In this document: in pieces, positions 45,505 to 53,660 of the stretch | Layout of the letters: every line of letters begins with the position of its first letter | How positions within the stretch are numbered: the first letter of the stretch is position 1 | NCBI GenBank assembly: GCA_002477945.1 | Contig: DLLF01000026.1 | Location: 1 to 64,000, forward strand | Direction of reading: 5' to 3' | From: Bacteroidales bacterium UBA7569 | Lineage (GTDB): Bacteria; Bacteroidota; Bacteroidia; Bacteroidales; Paludibacteraceae | DNA length: 64,000 nt | Notes under the pieces: model-generated | What the model was told of the DNA's origin: nothing | Databases searched by the model: none | What the model saw: only the letters and a program-made list of their open reading frames with translations | Position numbers and translations under genes: made by a program

Positions 45505-47019
45505 ATGAAACCATATACCCCGATTCTTCTCTCTCTCCTCCTCATACCCTCTATGGTGACTGTTGCTGATACCTATTGGGTCGCTTTCACCGACAAAAAA
45601 GGGACAATTGGAGATATACATCACCCCGAAGACTTTCTCTCGCCGCAAGCCGTAGAGCGGAGAAACAGACAATGTATTCCTGTCGATTCGCTCGACCTTC
45701 CTGTAAGTCATACCTATCTGGATTCGCTCACCCGCATAGGAGTGGATATTCTTTTTGTCTCACGTTGGCTCAACGGAGCAACAGTGCGCACCGGTAACAG
45801 TTCCATCATGCAGCAGATTTCCCGTTTCCCGTTTGTCTGCACTGTCGAACGAACGCAATCCGACAAGGCTCCGCAAAATGCACATCGGAAGAATTTGTCC
45901 ATAGATAAAACCGCACCTCTTTCCTACGGAACCGCAAAAACACAAATAGAAATGCTCCAACTGCACCGGTTGCACGATGCAGGCTATCAGGGGGAAAATA
46001 TTTGCATTGCCGTCATCGACAATGGTTTCCCTCAAACCGATGAATCGCACTATTTCGACTATGTGCGTCCCCGAATTACTCATACCAAAAACTTTGTCAA
46101 TCCCGAGGAAGACGTCTTTGCTGTCGGAGGACATGGAACCAATGTTCTATCCTGTATGGCTGCTTATGCGGACGATTATTGCGGAGCGGCACCTGATGCC
46201 ACCTATTGCCTTGTTGTCACTGAAGACGACTATACCGAGAGCCTGCGGGAAATAGATGCACAAGTGGCAGGTTTCGAATATGCGGACAGCATAGGTGCCG
46301 ACATCATCACATCGTCGTTGGGATATGCCTTTGATTTCGACGATCCGACCACAGACATGTTCTATTCTCAACTCAACGGACATGTTGCACGGAACAGCCG
46401 TGCCGCCACCATCGCCGCGCACAAAGGAATGATTGTATGTATCTCGGTTGGAAACGAGGGGAATGTAGCCTGGCACTATCTCTCATCTCCTGCAGATGCC
46501 GATAGTATATTGGCTGTCGGGAGCGTAACCTCCGCGGGTGTTAAAAGCCCTTTCTCCTCCTTCGGACCATCTTCCGACGGACGTATCAAACCGGAAGTTT
46601 GTGCCATGGGGACATCCACTGCGCTCTACAATCCCGATACCGATAACATCCGCACTTCCAATGGGACTTCGTTCTCCGCTCCGCTCATTGCGGGTATGGC
46701 GGCATGTCTGTGGCAAGCCTTACCGGAACTCAGCAATATGCAAATCATAAAACGAATCCTGCAAACAGCCTCGCAAGCAGATTTGCCCGACAATGCCGTC
46801 GGATATGGTATTCCTGATGCTTGGGCTGCCTATTTGGGAGAAAAAACCGGACTTCAAATGACACAAACAGACGTCTCAACATCATCTACAGAAATCTATT
46901 CTTTGCAAGGGCAACCGCTTGGAAAAGATATACATAGCCTTCCCGATGGCATTTATATTCAGAAAACAGAAAATACAGCAAAGAAAATAATAGTAACAAA
47001 CTATGCTGCAACAAATTAG
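45505..47019 (+). CDS. S8 family serine peptidase (subtilase) with sorting tail
   Basis: 504 residues; signal peptide about 1-20. The N-terminal part (about 22-130) is a propeptide-like region with TDKKGT and SRWLNG typical of Bacteroidales subtilases. Catalytic triad: Asp in AVIDNGFP, His in GGHGTNVLS, Ser in NGTSFSAPLIAG. The final about 50 residues (IYSLQGQPLGKDIHSLPDG) resemble a type A type IX sorting domain, so export to the surface is likely. Last gene of the operon with DUF4831, DUF4835 and rlmN. Confidence 0.9.
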   Translation: MKPYTPILLSLLLIPSMVTVADTYWVAFTDKKGTIGDIHHPEDFLSPQAVERRNRQCIPVDSLDLPVSHTYLDSLTRIGVDILFVSRWLNGATVRTGNSSIMQQISRFPFVCTVERTQSDKAPQNAHRKNLSIDKTAPLSYGTAKTQIEMLQLHRLHDAGYQGENICIAVIDNGFPQTDESHYFDYVRPRITHTKNFVNPEEDVFAVGGHGTNVLSCMAAYADDYCGAAPDATYCLVVTEDDYTESLREIDAQVAGFEYADSIGADIITSSLGYAFDFDDPTTDMFYSQLNGHVARNSRAATIAAHKGMIVCISVGNEGNVAWHYLSSPADADSILAVGSVTSAGVKSPFSSFGPSSDGRIKPEVCAMGTSTALYNPDTDNIRTSNGTSFSAPLIAGMAACLWQALPELSNMQIIKRILQTASQADLPDNAVGYGIPDAWAAYLGEKTGLQMTQTDVSTSSTEIYSLQGQPLGKDIHSLPDGIYIQKTENTAKKIIVTNYAATN

Positions 47020-47118
47020 TAGAATAACGGACAACATGATAAAAACAATATACCGGTGACTTCCTGCTTGCTCAAAAATATACAAAAGGTTGCTCGCATG
47101 TACTCTTGCTTTACCAAA

Positions 47119-47280
47119 CCTCAACGACCCCTCATCGAGACCTCAAGCACCCTTGGACGAGAGACGAAAGAGCAAAATCGCACATCGCAAATAATCGTAG
47201 ATGCCCCCCCCTCTCTGAGGGGGATTGGGGAAGTCGCGCCCCTCCTTGGGAGGGGTTGGGGAGGTCTAAATTGTAAATAA
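47119..47280 (+). repeat. Composite intergenic repeat, copy F
   Basis: Iteron block CGACCCCTCAT / CGAGACCTCAAG / CACCCTTGGA / CGAGAGACGA (47125-47167), an ACATCGCAAAT module, then two hairpins: CCCCC-tctctga-GGGGG (about 47208-47223) and CCCCTCC-TTG-GGAGGGG (47239-47255), each followed by TTGGGGA. Lies between the convergent subtilase gene and SRP RNA gene. Confidence 0.75.
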
Positions 47281-47318
47281 CTTAACCGATAAAACCCATC
47301 GCCTATAAACAAAAAAAG

Positions 47319-47413
47319 GTAAGCGATCTACATCGCACCGCTACAACCTCCTACCCTTGCTTCGGTCAAGACCTGGGGGAATTCAGAGGGAGCTGGTCGT
47401 GTAGGACTTACCC
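47319..47413 (-). ncRNA. ffs: Signal recognition particle 4.5S-type RNA
   Basis: Minus-strand RNA of about 95 bases. The apical Ffh-binding domain is visible: CCCCCAGGTC, then TTGACCGAAGCAAGGGTAGG, in which the GGTC/GACC helix and the AGCA/AGG internal loop are the SRP hallmarks. Its 3' part (GTAGCGGTGCGATGTAG, then ATCGC) ends in a small GCGAT/ATCGC hairpin and a run of seven T, the terminator. A dedicated promoter lies just upstream. It directs membrane proteins to the Sec translocon with Ffh. The ends are set from promoter and terminator. Confidence 0.85.
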
Positions 47414-47418
47414 GACCG

Positions 47419-47449
47419 CAAAAGTACAATAAGTTTTCGTCTCTCGCAA
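47419..47449 (-). promoter_or_regulatory. Promoter of SRP RNA
   Basis: Minus strand TTG (complement of 47447-47449) and TACTTTTG (complement of 47419-47426), 20 bases apart; transcription would start near 47413. It faces away from the helicase gene at 47481. Confidence 0.8.
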
Positions 47450-47480
47450 GAGATAGACCATTTTTTTACGCAAAACAACT

Positions 47481-48881
47481 ATGCTGACCGACTTTATTCT
47501 CACTCATATTCACCGGCATCTCTCCTATACGCCAAACGAACAGCAGGAAGAATTGTTGCACAAGTTATGCCGCTTCATTCTGTCAACCGACCCCGAACGG
47601 CTTTTCCTTTTGTGCGGCTATGCGGGTACGGGAAAAACGAGCCTTATTGCAGGAGTCGTTCAAACGCTTAATAGTCTCCGGCAAAAGACACTCCTTCTGG
47701 CACCTACCGGACGGGCGGCGAAGGTCTTGGCAGCCTATTCCGGCATGCCTGCCTATACCATTCACAAACAAATCTACCGCCAGAAATCCATGGGAGACTT
47801 CCGTTTCGGTCTCTCGTTCAATACGCACCAGGATACGCTCTTCATCGTGGACGAAGCCTCCATGATTGCCAACACGGGTGGAAACGAAGAACAGAGTTTC
47901 GGTACAGGACGCCTGCTTGATGATTTGATAGAATATGTTTACTCTGGTAGGAATTGCAGTCTCTTTCTCATCGGAGATAATGCACAGTTGCCGCCCGTCG
48001 GGCAGACCGTCAGCCCCGCTTTGGATTACGACTACTTGCAAGGATATGGTCTGCACATCGAACAGCATACACTCACGCAAGTTGCCCGACAAGCCCTTGA
48101 CAGCGGTATCCTGACCAACGCCACCGGACTGAGGAAAAAAATTGCGGAAAACGATGTGATGAAGCCACCTTCTTTTCTGTTGGACGGTTTCCATGACATT
48201 CGCCTCTTGCAGGGCGAAGAAGTGGTGGAAGAGATTGAACGTGCTTATCAGGAAGTCGGAGTCGAAGAAACAATGATTGTCACCCGCACCAACAAGCGTA
48301 TGAATCTCTATAACCAAGGCATTCGCGCACGGGTACTGTGGAAAGAGGAGGAAATATCGGGAGGCGACCGCCTTATGGTCACGCGCAACAACTATTTCTG
48401 GACAAAGCAATACGAGGGGTTGGACTTTCTCGCCAATGGCGATATGTTCGAGATTACTCGGCTGAAGCACTTCCGTGAGATGTATGGCTGTCACTTCGTG
48501 GATGCAAGTCTCCACGCCATCGACTATGATTGGGACATTGATGTGGTTCTGTGGCTTGAAACGCTTTCCACCGACTCACCCGAAGCAAACTACCGTTTGC
48601 AGCAAACCCTTGTCAGCCGCATTGCGGAGGACTATCCCGAAATTCACTCCAAGAAAGAAATGTGGAAGAAAATCATGGAGAATCCCTACTATAATGCCTT
48701 GCAGGTGAAGCATGCCTATGCCGTTACGTGCCACAAGGCACAGGGCGGACAGTGGAAAAGGGTCTTCATCGACCAAGGACTGATTGCTGAAGACCAATAC
48801 AATGTGGATTACTACCGCTGGCTCTATACGGCACTCACCCGTGCCACAGAACAAGTCTTCCTGATCAATTTCAAACAATAA
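47481..48881 (+). CDS. RecD-like ATP-dependent DNA helicase
   Basis: Superfamily 1B 5'-3' helicase, 466 residues, shorter than RecD2 (no long N-terminal domain). Walker A CGYAGTGKTS near residue 45, motif Ia LLAPTGRAAKVL, Walker B IVDEASM, motif III GDNAQLPPVG and a C-terminal UvrD-like motif with TCHKAQGGQWKRV and YTALTRATEQ. It may work in repair or recombination without RecB/C. It is followed closely by two more DNA-linked genes (MmcQ/YjbR, AlkD-like). Confidence 0.92.
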   Translation: MLTDFILTHIHRHLSYTPNEQQEELLHKLCRFILSTDPERLFLLCGYAGTGKTSLIAGVVQTLNSLRQKTLLLAPTGRAAKVLAAYSGMPAYTIHKQIYRQKSMGDFRFGLSFNTHQDTLFIVDEASMIANTGGNEEQSFGTGRLLDDLIEYVYSGRNCSLFLIGDNAQLPPVGQTVSPALDYDYLQGYGLHIEQHTLTQVARQALDSGILTNATGLRKKIAENDVMKPPSFLLDGFHDIRLLQGEEVVEEIERAYQEVGVEETMIVTRTNKRMNLYNQGIRARVLWKEEEISGGDRLMVTRNNYFWTKQYEGLDFLANGDMFEITRLKHFREMYGCHFVDASLHAIDYDWDIDVVLWLETLSTDSPEANYRLQQTLVSRIAEDYPEIHSKKEMWKKIMENPYYNALQVKHAYAVTCHKAQGGQWKRVFIDQGLIAEDQYNVDYYRWLYTALTRATEQVFLINFKQ

Positions 48882-48912
48882 GAAACCAATCATAATACAA
48901 TAAGAATAACCG

Positions 48913-49296
48913 ATGAATACAGAAGAATTTCGCAACTTATGCCTGTCTATGCCTTGTGTAACGGAAGATACTCCTTTCGATGAAACAACAGTCGTTTTCC
49001 GGCTCGAAGGCAAGATATTTGCATGTATCCCGACCGACCAACCGATGATGGTTGTGCTGAAATGCGATGAGTCGCTCGCTTTGGATTTGCGCGAACGCTA
49101 TCCGTCTGTGGAGGGAGCGTGGCATTGGAACAAGAAGTATTGGAACCAGATCTTCTTGGATGGTTCTGTACCCGATGAACTGCTTGGCAATCTGATACGC
49201 CATGCCTACAACGAAGTGCGCAGCAAACTGCCCAAGAAACAACGCCTTGAAATAAGAGAACAACTGCCGACCGTCACCGAGGAAACTTTTCAATAA
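48913..49296 (+). CDS. MmcQ/YjbR family protein
   Basis: 127 residues. Family features: an N-terminal NLCLSMPCVTEDTPFDE, VFRLEGKIFACI, and the C-terminal NKKYWNQIFLDG segment followed by a helical hairpin (LIRHAYNEVRSKLPKK). The fold resembles CyaY and double-wing DNA-binding domains; the biological role is unknown. It sits 31 bases after the RecD-like gene and 5 bases before the AlkD-like gene. Confidence 0.88.
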   Translation: MNTEEFRNLCLSMPCVTEDTPFDETTVVFRLEGKIFACIPTDQPMMVVLKCDESLALDLRERYPSVEGAWHWNKKYWNQIFLDGSVPDELLGNLIRHAYNEVRSKLPKKQRLEIREQLPTVTEETFQ

Positions 49297-49301
49297 GAAC
49301 A

Positions 49302-50132
49302 ATGACCGTTACGACCGACATACAGCAACAACTCTTTGCACTGCAAGACCCGCAATACCGTAAGTTCCATAGCAGTCTCATTCCTACTCTTCCGCCCGAG
49401 CGGTTCATTGGAGTGCGTATGCCAGCCATGCGCCGGTTGGCGAAGAAGTTGACTGAGAGACCCGACATAAGTCTGTTCTTGAACGACTTGCCACATTTCT
49501 ATTACGATGAAAACATTTTGCACGGACTGATACTCTGCGAGGAGAAAAACTACGATGAAACCGTCAGGATGCTCAACCGTTGGTTGCCTTTTGTCGATAA
49601 TTGGGCTACTTGCGATCTGATTCGTCCTAAGGCATTCCGTATCGCAAGCAAAAACAATGCGGACGTTTTGCTCTCGGATATTCGGCGGTGGATGGATAGC
49701 GATGCACCCTATACGGTTCGTTTTGGCATAGAGATGCTTATGACCTGCTTTTTAGACGATAAAACCGACGAATCAACGGTTTCATCGGCATATTTCCGCA
49801 AGGAATACTTGGACTGGGTCGTCAGTGTCAATGACCGTATCATGACAAGAAACAGCGATACCACTGCAGGCGGCACACACCGTTCACTCAATGAAAAAAG
49901 TCAAGACGCTGCTTCCACTGGCAGTTCTCTCTGCAATCACTATTACGTGTGCATGATGATTGCATGGTTTTTTGCCACGGCGTTAGCCAAGCAATACGAA
50001 CTGACACTGCCTTACATAGAGCGCAAAGTATTGTCCCCTTGGGTGCACAACAAAACAATTCAGAAAGCCGTCGAGAGTTTCCGCATCACTCCTGCGCAGA
50101 AAGCCTGTCTCAAGACCCTCTTTCGGAGGTGA
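49302..50132 (+). CDS. DNA alkylation repair protein (AlkD-like HEAT repeat)
   Basis: 276 residues of paired helices, matching AlkD-type HEAT-repeat DNA glycosylases that remove bulky or positively charged alkylated bases. Recognisable are the N-terminal RFIGVRMPAMRRLAKKL segment and the WATCDLIRPKAF segment with the Trp/Asp region equivalent to the AlkD active site. Near residues 180-205 there is a Ser/Thr-rich stretch not typical of the family. Likely a three-gene repair-related unit with the two preceding genes. Confidence 0.87.
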   Translation: MTVTTDIQQQLFALQDPQYRKFHSSLIPTLPPERFIGVRMPAMRRLAKKLTERPDISLFLNDLPHFYYDENILHGLILCEEKNYDETVRMLNRWLPFVDNWATCDLIRPKAFRIASKNNADVLLSDIRRWMDSDAPYTVRFGIEMLMTCFLDDKTDESTVSSAYFRKEYLDWVVSVNDRIMTRNSDTTAGGTHRSLNEKSQDAASTGSSLCNHYYVCMMIAWFFATALAKQYELTLPYIERKVLSPWVHNKTIQKAVESFRITPAQKACLKTLFRR

Positions 50133-50200
50133 TTTGAAAGTCCTTCGATTGTGGTTCGGAGGTGATTCGGACAAAGTTCGGAAATGACTTGGGAAAATAT
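50118..50200 (+). repeat. Short direct repeats downstream of the AlkD-like gene
   Basis: TTCGGAGGTGATT at about 50123, again at about 50155, and a variant TTCGGAAATGACTT at about 50178. The rest of 50200-50360 shows no gene. Confidence 0.5.
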
Positions 50201-50360
50201 CAGATTGTTACCTTTCTCAAGTCTTACTGGCACTTTGCTGACAAGCAACCGAGAGAACCACCTATAAACAAGTGACCGAGAACTCACAGACAAGCAAAAC
50301 ATACAATACTCCAGGGAGCATTGTAATTCCCGAATAAGCAGTGCTTGTAATTTGCATATA

Positions 50361-50393
50361 TCGTTCCCTTTTTTGTATCTTTGCAGTATAATA
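50361..50393 (+). promoter_or_regulatory. Promoter of the DUF6922/AbiEii pair
   Basis: TTTG at 50361-50364 and TATCTTTG at 50386-50393, 21 bases apart; the ATG follows 21 bases later at 50415. Confidence 0.75.
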
Positions 50394-50414
50394 GGAAAGA
50401 AGTAGGCAGTAGTT

Positions 50415-50678
50415 ATGACAAGGTCGGCATTCATCCAACAACATTCCAATCTGTTTTGGTACACTCCTGCCGACCAGAAGGAGGATATTTCTGACGCGCT
50501 TTTGGTGGAAAGAGTGCTGAATGACGGCACGTTGGAAGACTATCATACCTTGTTGCAAGTCCTTACCCCGCATCGTGTAGCAGAAGTGTTCTTTGGTGCT
50601 ACCGAACGCCAAGCGGGGAACTACTACCCAGAGATACGCAATTTCTTTTCTATACTGCTTAGCAAGTATGCACATTGA
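50415..50678 (+). CDS. DUF6922-like small protein
   Basis: 87 residues (FWYTPADQKEDISDALLVERVLNDG opening). This type of short protein regularly precedes AbiEii/AbiGii nucleotidyltransferase toxins in Bacteroidetes and may act as the antitoxin or a partner; family assignment is from memory and the role is inferred. Its stop overlaps the start of the following gene by 11 bases, as expected for a coupled pair. Confidence 0.6.
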   Translation: MTRSAFIQQHSNLFWYTPADQKEDISDALLVERVLNDGTLEDYHTLLQVLTPHRVAEVFFGATERQAGNYYPEIRNFFSILLSKYAH

Positions 50679-50988
50679 GATCTTGTCATCGGAACAACAG
50701 GCTTTACTGCCATATGTAAAGCAATTCAAACGGGAGTTCTATCTTGTTGGTGGAACTGCTATAGCCCTATACATAGGACATCGTAAGTCTATAGATTTCG
50801 TCTTGTTCAAATTAGGAGCCCTTAATCATAAGCGCAATTTGGAGCGTATTCAGCAATCGGACTTTGCATATCAAGTTACAAGACGGATCACAGAGCAGAT
50901 GAACTGCATTGTGAATGGCGTAAAGGTAACATTTTTCCAATATCCTTTTGAAATAGAGGCAAAGCAAAGTGTTGATTTTGTTGAATGA
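50668..50988 (+). pseudogene. Truncated AbiEii-type nucleotidyltransferase toxin
   Basis: 106 residues, about half or less of the usual size. The N-terminal core is recognisable (EFYLVGGTAIALYIGHRKSIDF), with the GG motif that binds nucleotide. The expected catalytic Asp pair is spoiled: the usual DFDLF reads DFVLF. The protein stops after TFFQYPFEIEAKQ, where intact homologues continue with the helical C-terminal region. No continuation is seen in other frames downstream. Probably inactivated when the neighbouring cluster was acquired. Confidence 0.7.
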
Positions 50989-51064
50989 GCACTTTGCAAT
51001 AGAACAAGCAAGATATAGTTAAAATAGAATGAAATAGATAGAATAGTATTATTTTGATCGGTAT

Positions 51065-51295
51065 ATGATTATGGAAGAATTTATCAAGAATTTCGCAGAG
51101 CAGTTTGATGATACTGACTTAGCGGTATTTACCACAGAAACTAAATTCCGTGACCTTGAGGAATGGAGTAGCTTGATAGGCTTGGCTGTGATGAATATGA
51201 TAGCAAAGAAATATAGTGTCAAGATTACCCCTGCCGAATTGCGTGCAACCAACACCATAGCAGATATATATAACCTGATTCAAAGCAAAGAATAG
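51065..51295 (+). CDS. Acyl carrier protein
   Basis: 76 residues (74 if the second ATG at 51071 is used). It fits the divergent ACPs of Bacteroidetes surface-glycan clusters: a four-helix pattern with FRDLEEWSSLIGLAVMNMI, where the Ser of the WSSL motif would carry the phosphopantetheine arm instead of the classical DSL. The housekeeping acpP is not expected here. It opens an AT-rich gene run with a hexapeptide acyltransferase, an SDR and a ketoacyl synthase, so it probably holds the acyl chain they work on. No clear promoter is visible in 50989-51064. Confidence 0.85.
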   Translation: MIMEEFIKNFAEQFDDTDLAVFTTETKFRDLEEWSSLIGLAVMNMIAKKYSVKITPAELRATNTIADIYNLIQSKE

Positions 51296-51333
51296 AAATA
51301 ATAGTACTTGCTCATATTCACATATATACAAGT

Positions 51334-51897
51334 ATGAAAGCATACAAGGTACGTAAGGCTATTGCTATTCCTTATTTTGACCATGACAATAAAAGTCTGG
51401 CGAATACTATTCGGAACTCCAGTGCAAGACGCAAGATGAATCCAATTGTATTCGCTGTTCGTAAAATAAGGAATATCCTTTATTCACGTTGGTCGTTTAA
51501 GTCGCCCCTTAATAGTTTGCGTGTAAAATGGAATCGCAAACGTGGCGTAACTATCGGGGATAATGTGTATATTGGTCTGCATACCGTGATAGACAATGCT
51601 TATCCTGAATTTGTTTATATAGAAGACAATGTTTCAGTGGCAGAGTCAGTGCTGATTATTGCGCACAGCAATCCCTATCCGCATTTCAAGAATATCGTAG
51701 AATCAAGCGTGGCTCCAATTGTAATTAAAGAAGGTGCTTGGATTGGTTCTGGTGCAATTATTTTGCGGGGAGTAACGATCGGGAAAAGTGCTATTATTTC
51801 GGCAGGAACCATTGTTGACAAAGATGTTCCTGATTACACGTTGGCTCAAGGCAACCCGATGAAATTAGTAACTGATTTTTCTGCCTTAATTGAATAA
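51334..51897 (+). CDS. Left-handed beta-helix acyltransferase
   Basis: 187 residues. After about 60 basic N-terminal residues, hexapeptide repeats run to about 170 (GVTIGDNVYIGLHTVID, GAWIGSGAIILRGVTIG, AIISAGTIVDKDVPD), ending in the AQGNPMKLV motif common to maltose/galactoside O-acetyltransferases. The trimeric enzyme would transfer acetyl or another acyl group to a sugar or amino sugar. The donor may be acyl-CoA or the acyl-ACP encoded next door. The next gene starts 3 bases after its stop. Confidence 0.87.
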   Translation: MKAYKVRKAIAIPYFDHDNKSLANTIRNSSARRKMNPIVFAVRKIRNILYSRWSFKSPLNSLRVKWNRKRGVTIGDNVYIGLHTVIDNAYPEFVYIEDNVSVAESVLIIAHSNPYPHFKNIVESSVAPIVIKEGAWIGSGAIILRGVTIGKSAIISAGTIVDKDVPDYTLAQGNPMKLVTDFSALIE

Positions 51898-51900
51898 CCT

Positions 51901-52641
51901 ATGGAGAATCCTTTTTCTTTGAAAAATAAAACCATCCTTATTACAGGTGCATCTTCCGGCATTGGACGGGGGATTGCTATCGCTTGTGCCGGAATGGGGG
52001 CAAAGGTCATTCTGACAGCACGAAATAAAGAACGATTACATGAAACTCTAAGCCTGTTAGAGGGAGATGGACATTCGATTATTTCCGCAGATTTAACAGA
52101 TGTACAGCAACGTGAGACATTGGTTGAGCGAATGCCGCTATTGGATGGATTTGTGCAATGTGCAGGTGTGATGAATAGGCTACCATGCAAGTCCATTTGT
52201 CAGGAAGATATAGATTCTGTCTTTTTGCTGAATACGGAAGCCCCCATGTTACTTCAGGCAGAATTACTGCGTGAAAAAAAGATACAAAAAGAATCCTCTA
52301 TTGTTTATATTGCGTCTATTGCCGCACATTCCGCAGTGGCAGGAAATGCTTTATATAGTGCATCAAAAGCCGCATTAATCGCTTATGCGAAATGTCTGTC
52401 TTTAGAATTAGCACCACGTAGGATACGAGTTAATTGCATCTGTCCTGCTATGGTGTGGACTGATTTGGCGTATGTAGGGGCTACACAAAAAGAGTTGGAA
52501 AACGATCAACAGAAATATCCCTTGAAACGATACGGCATGCCACAAGATATCGCCAATCTGGCTATATACTTATTGAGTGATGCAAGTAGTTGGATGACTG
52601 GTAGTAGTATTGATATAACGGGGGGGGTAAATGAATTGTAA
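51901..52641 (+). CDS. SDR family oxidoreductase (FabG-like)
   Basis: 246 residues, Rossmann fold: TGASSGIGRGIA cofactor motif near residue 14, catalytic Ser in YIASIAAHS and YSASKAALIAY (Tyr-x-x-x-Lys), SDR substrate loop and C-terminal GSSIDITGG. This is the classical layout of 3-oxoacyl-ACP reductases. With the adjacent ACP and ketoacyl synthase, reduction of a 3-ketoacyl-ACP to 3-hydroxyacyl-ACP is a reasonable guess, but sugar or other substrates are possible. Confidence 0.9.
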   Translation: MENPFSLKNKTILITGASSGIGRGIAIACAGMGAKVILTARNKERLHETLSLLEGDGHSIISADLTDVQQRETLVERMPLLDGFVQCAGVMNRLPCKSICQEDIDSVFLLNTEAPMLLQAELLREKKIQKESSIVYIASIAAHSAVAGNALYSASKAALIAYAKCLSLELAPRRIRVNCICPAMVWTDLAYVGATQKELENDQQKYPLKRYGMPQDIANLAIYLLSDASSWMTGSSIDITGGVNEL

Positions 52642-52653
52642 AATCAACACATT

Positions 52654-53652
52654 ATGAACGCACACATACAAAGTATTTCATATTATCTACCTGAGACAAT
52701 TCTTACCAACACACAATTGGCGGAAGAGTTTCCAGAATGGTCTGCTGAGAAAATAGCCAACAAGATTGGTATAAACCAACGACATATTGCCGCAGAAAAT
52801 GAAACGGCAACAGATATGGCAGTCTGTGCAGCGGAAAACTTGTTTGTAGAGCATCATATAGACAAATCAGTCATTGATTTTGTACTTCTATGCACACAAA
52901 GTGGAGATTATGTTCTTCCTTCTTCTGCGTGTTTAATACAGCAACGATTGGGATTAAGTACTCATTGTGGTGCCTTTGATTTCAATTTAGGCTGTTCGGG
53001 GTACGAATATGGATTGGCGGTTGCCAAAGGATTGATTATTTCCGGGATAGCGAAAAATATCCTGTTATTAACAGCAGAAACATACACCAAATATATCCAT
53101 CCTCAAGATAAAGGAAATCGTACAATCTTTGGAGATGGCGCTTCTGCCACGTTCATTTCCACAAATGGTTTTGCCGAGATAGGAGATTTCTCATTAGGGA
53201 CAGATGGTTCGGGGGCAGAACAATTGATAGTGGCTTCGGGAGGTGCACGACATAAGCAACTCTATAATGATTTGACATACGCAGAAGATGGAACATCATT
53301 AAGCAAGGACTACTTGTATATGGATGGTGGTGCGATTTTTAATTTTTCTGCAGATGTCGTGCCGCAAATGGTTGAAGATGTTTTGAAGAAGAATGGATTA
53401 AGGCAAGAGGACATCAGTTTATTCATATTCCACCAAGCCAACAAGTATATGATAAATTATTTACGCAAACTATTAGGTATTGATAAGGACAAGTTCTATA
53501 TTTATATGGAAAATGTAGGTAATACCGTATCTTCCACTATTCCCATTGCACTTTATGAAGCACAGAAAGAAGGAAAACTGTATGGTAATGTCTTGCTTGC
53601 AGGTTTTGGAGTAGGATTGAGTTGGGGGGCGACTATATTACATATTGATTGA
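52654..53652 (+). CDS. 3-oxoacyl-ACP synthase III family protein (FabH-like)
   Basis: 332 residues with the Cys-His-Asn triad: Cys in NLGCSGYEYGL near residue 112, His in FHQANKYM, Asn in ENVGNTVSSTIP. It would condense an acyl-CoA with malonyl-ACP (or transfer an acyl group), giving a 3-ketoacyl-ACP. Sequence differs from a housekeeping FabH in the opening (MNAHIQSISYYLPET) in the way seen for enzymes in surface polysaccharide clusters. One line I counted (53341-53400) is 37% GC against 53% at 46561-46620. Confidence 0.9.
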   Translation: MNAHIQSISYYLPETILTNTQLAEEFPEWSAEKIANKIGINQRHIAAENETATDMAVCAAENLFVEHHIDKSVIDFVLLCTQSGDYVLPSSACLIQQRLGLSTHCGAFDFNLGCSGYEYGLAVAKGLIISGIAKNILLLTAETYTKYIHPQDKGNRTIFGDGASATFISTNGFAEIGDFSLGTDGSGAEQLIVASGGARHKQLYNDLTYAEDGTSLSKDYLYMDGGAIFNFSADVVPQMVEDVLKKNGLRQEDISLFIFHQANKYMINYLRKLLGIDKDKFYIYMENVGNTVSSTIPIALYEAQKEGKLYGNVLLAGFGVGLSWGATILHID

Positions 53653-53660
53653 TTTTTCTT

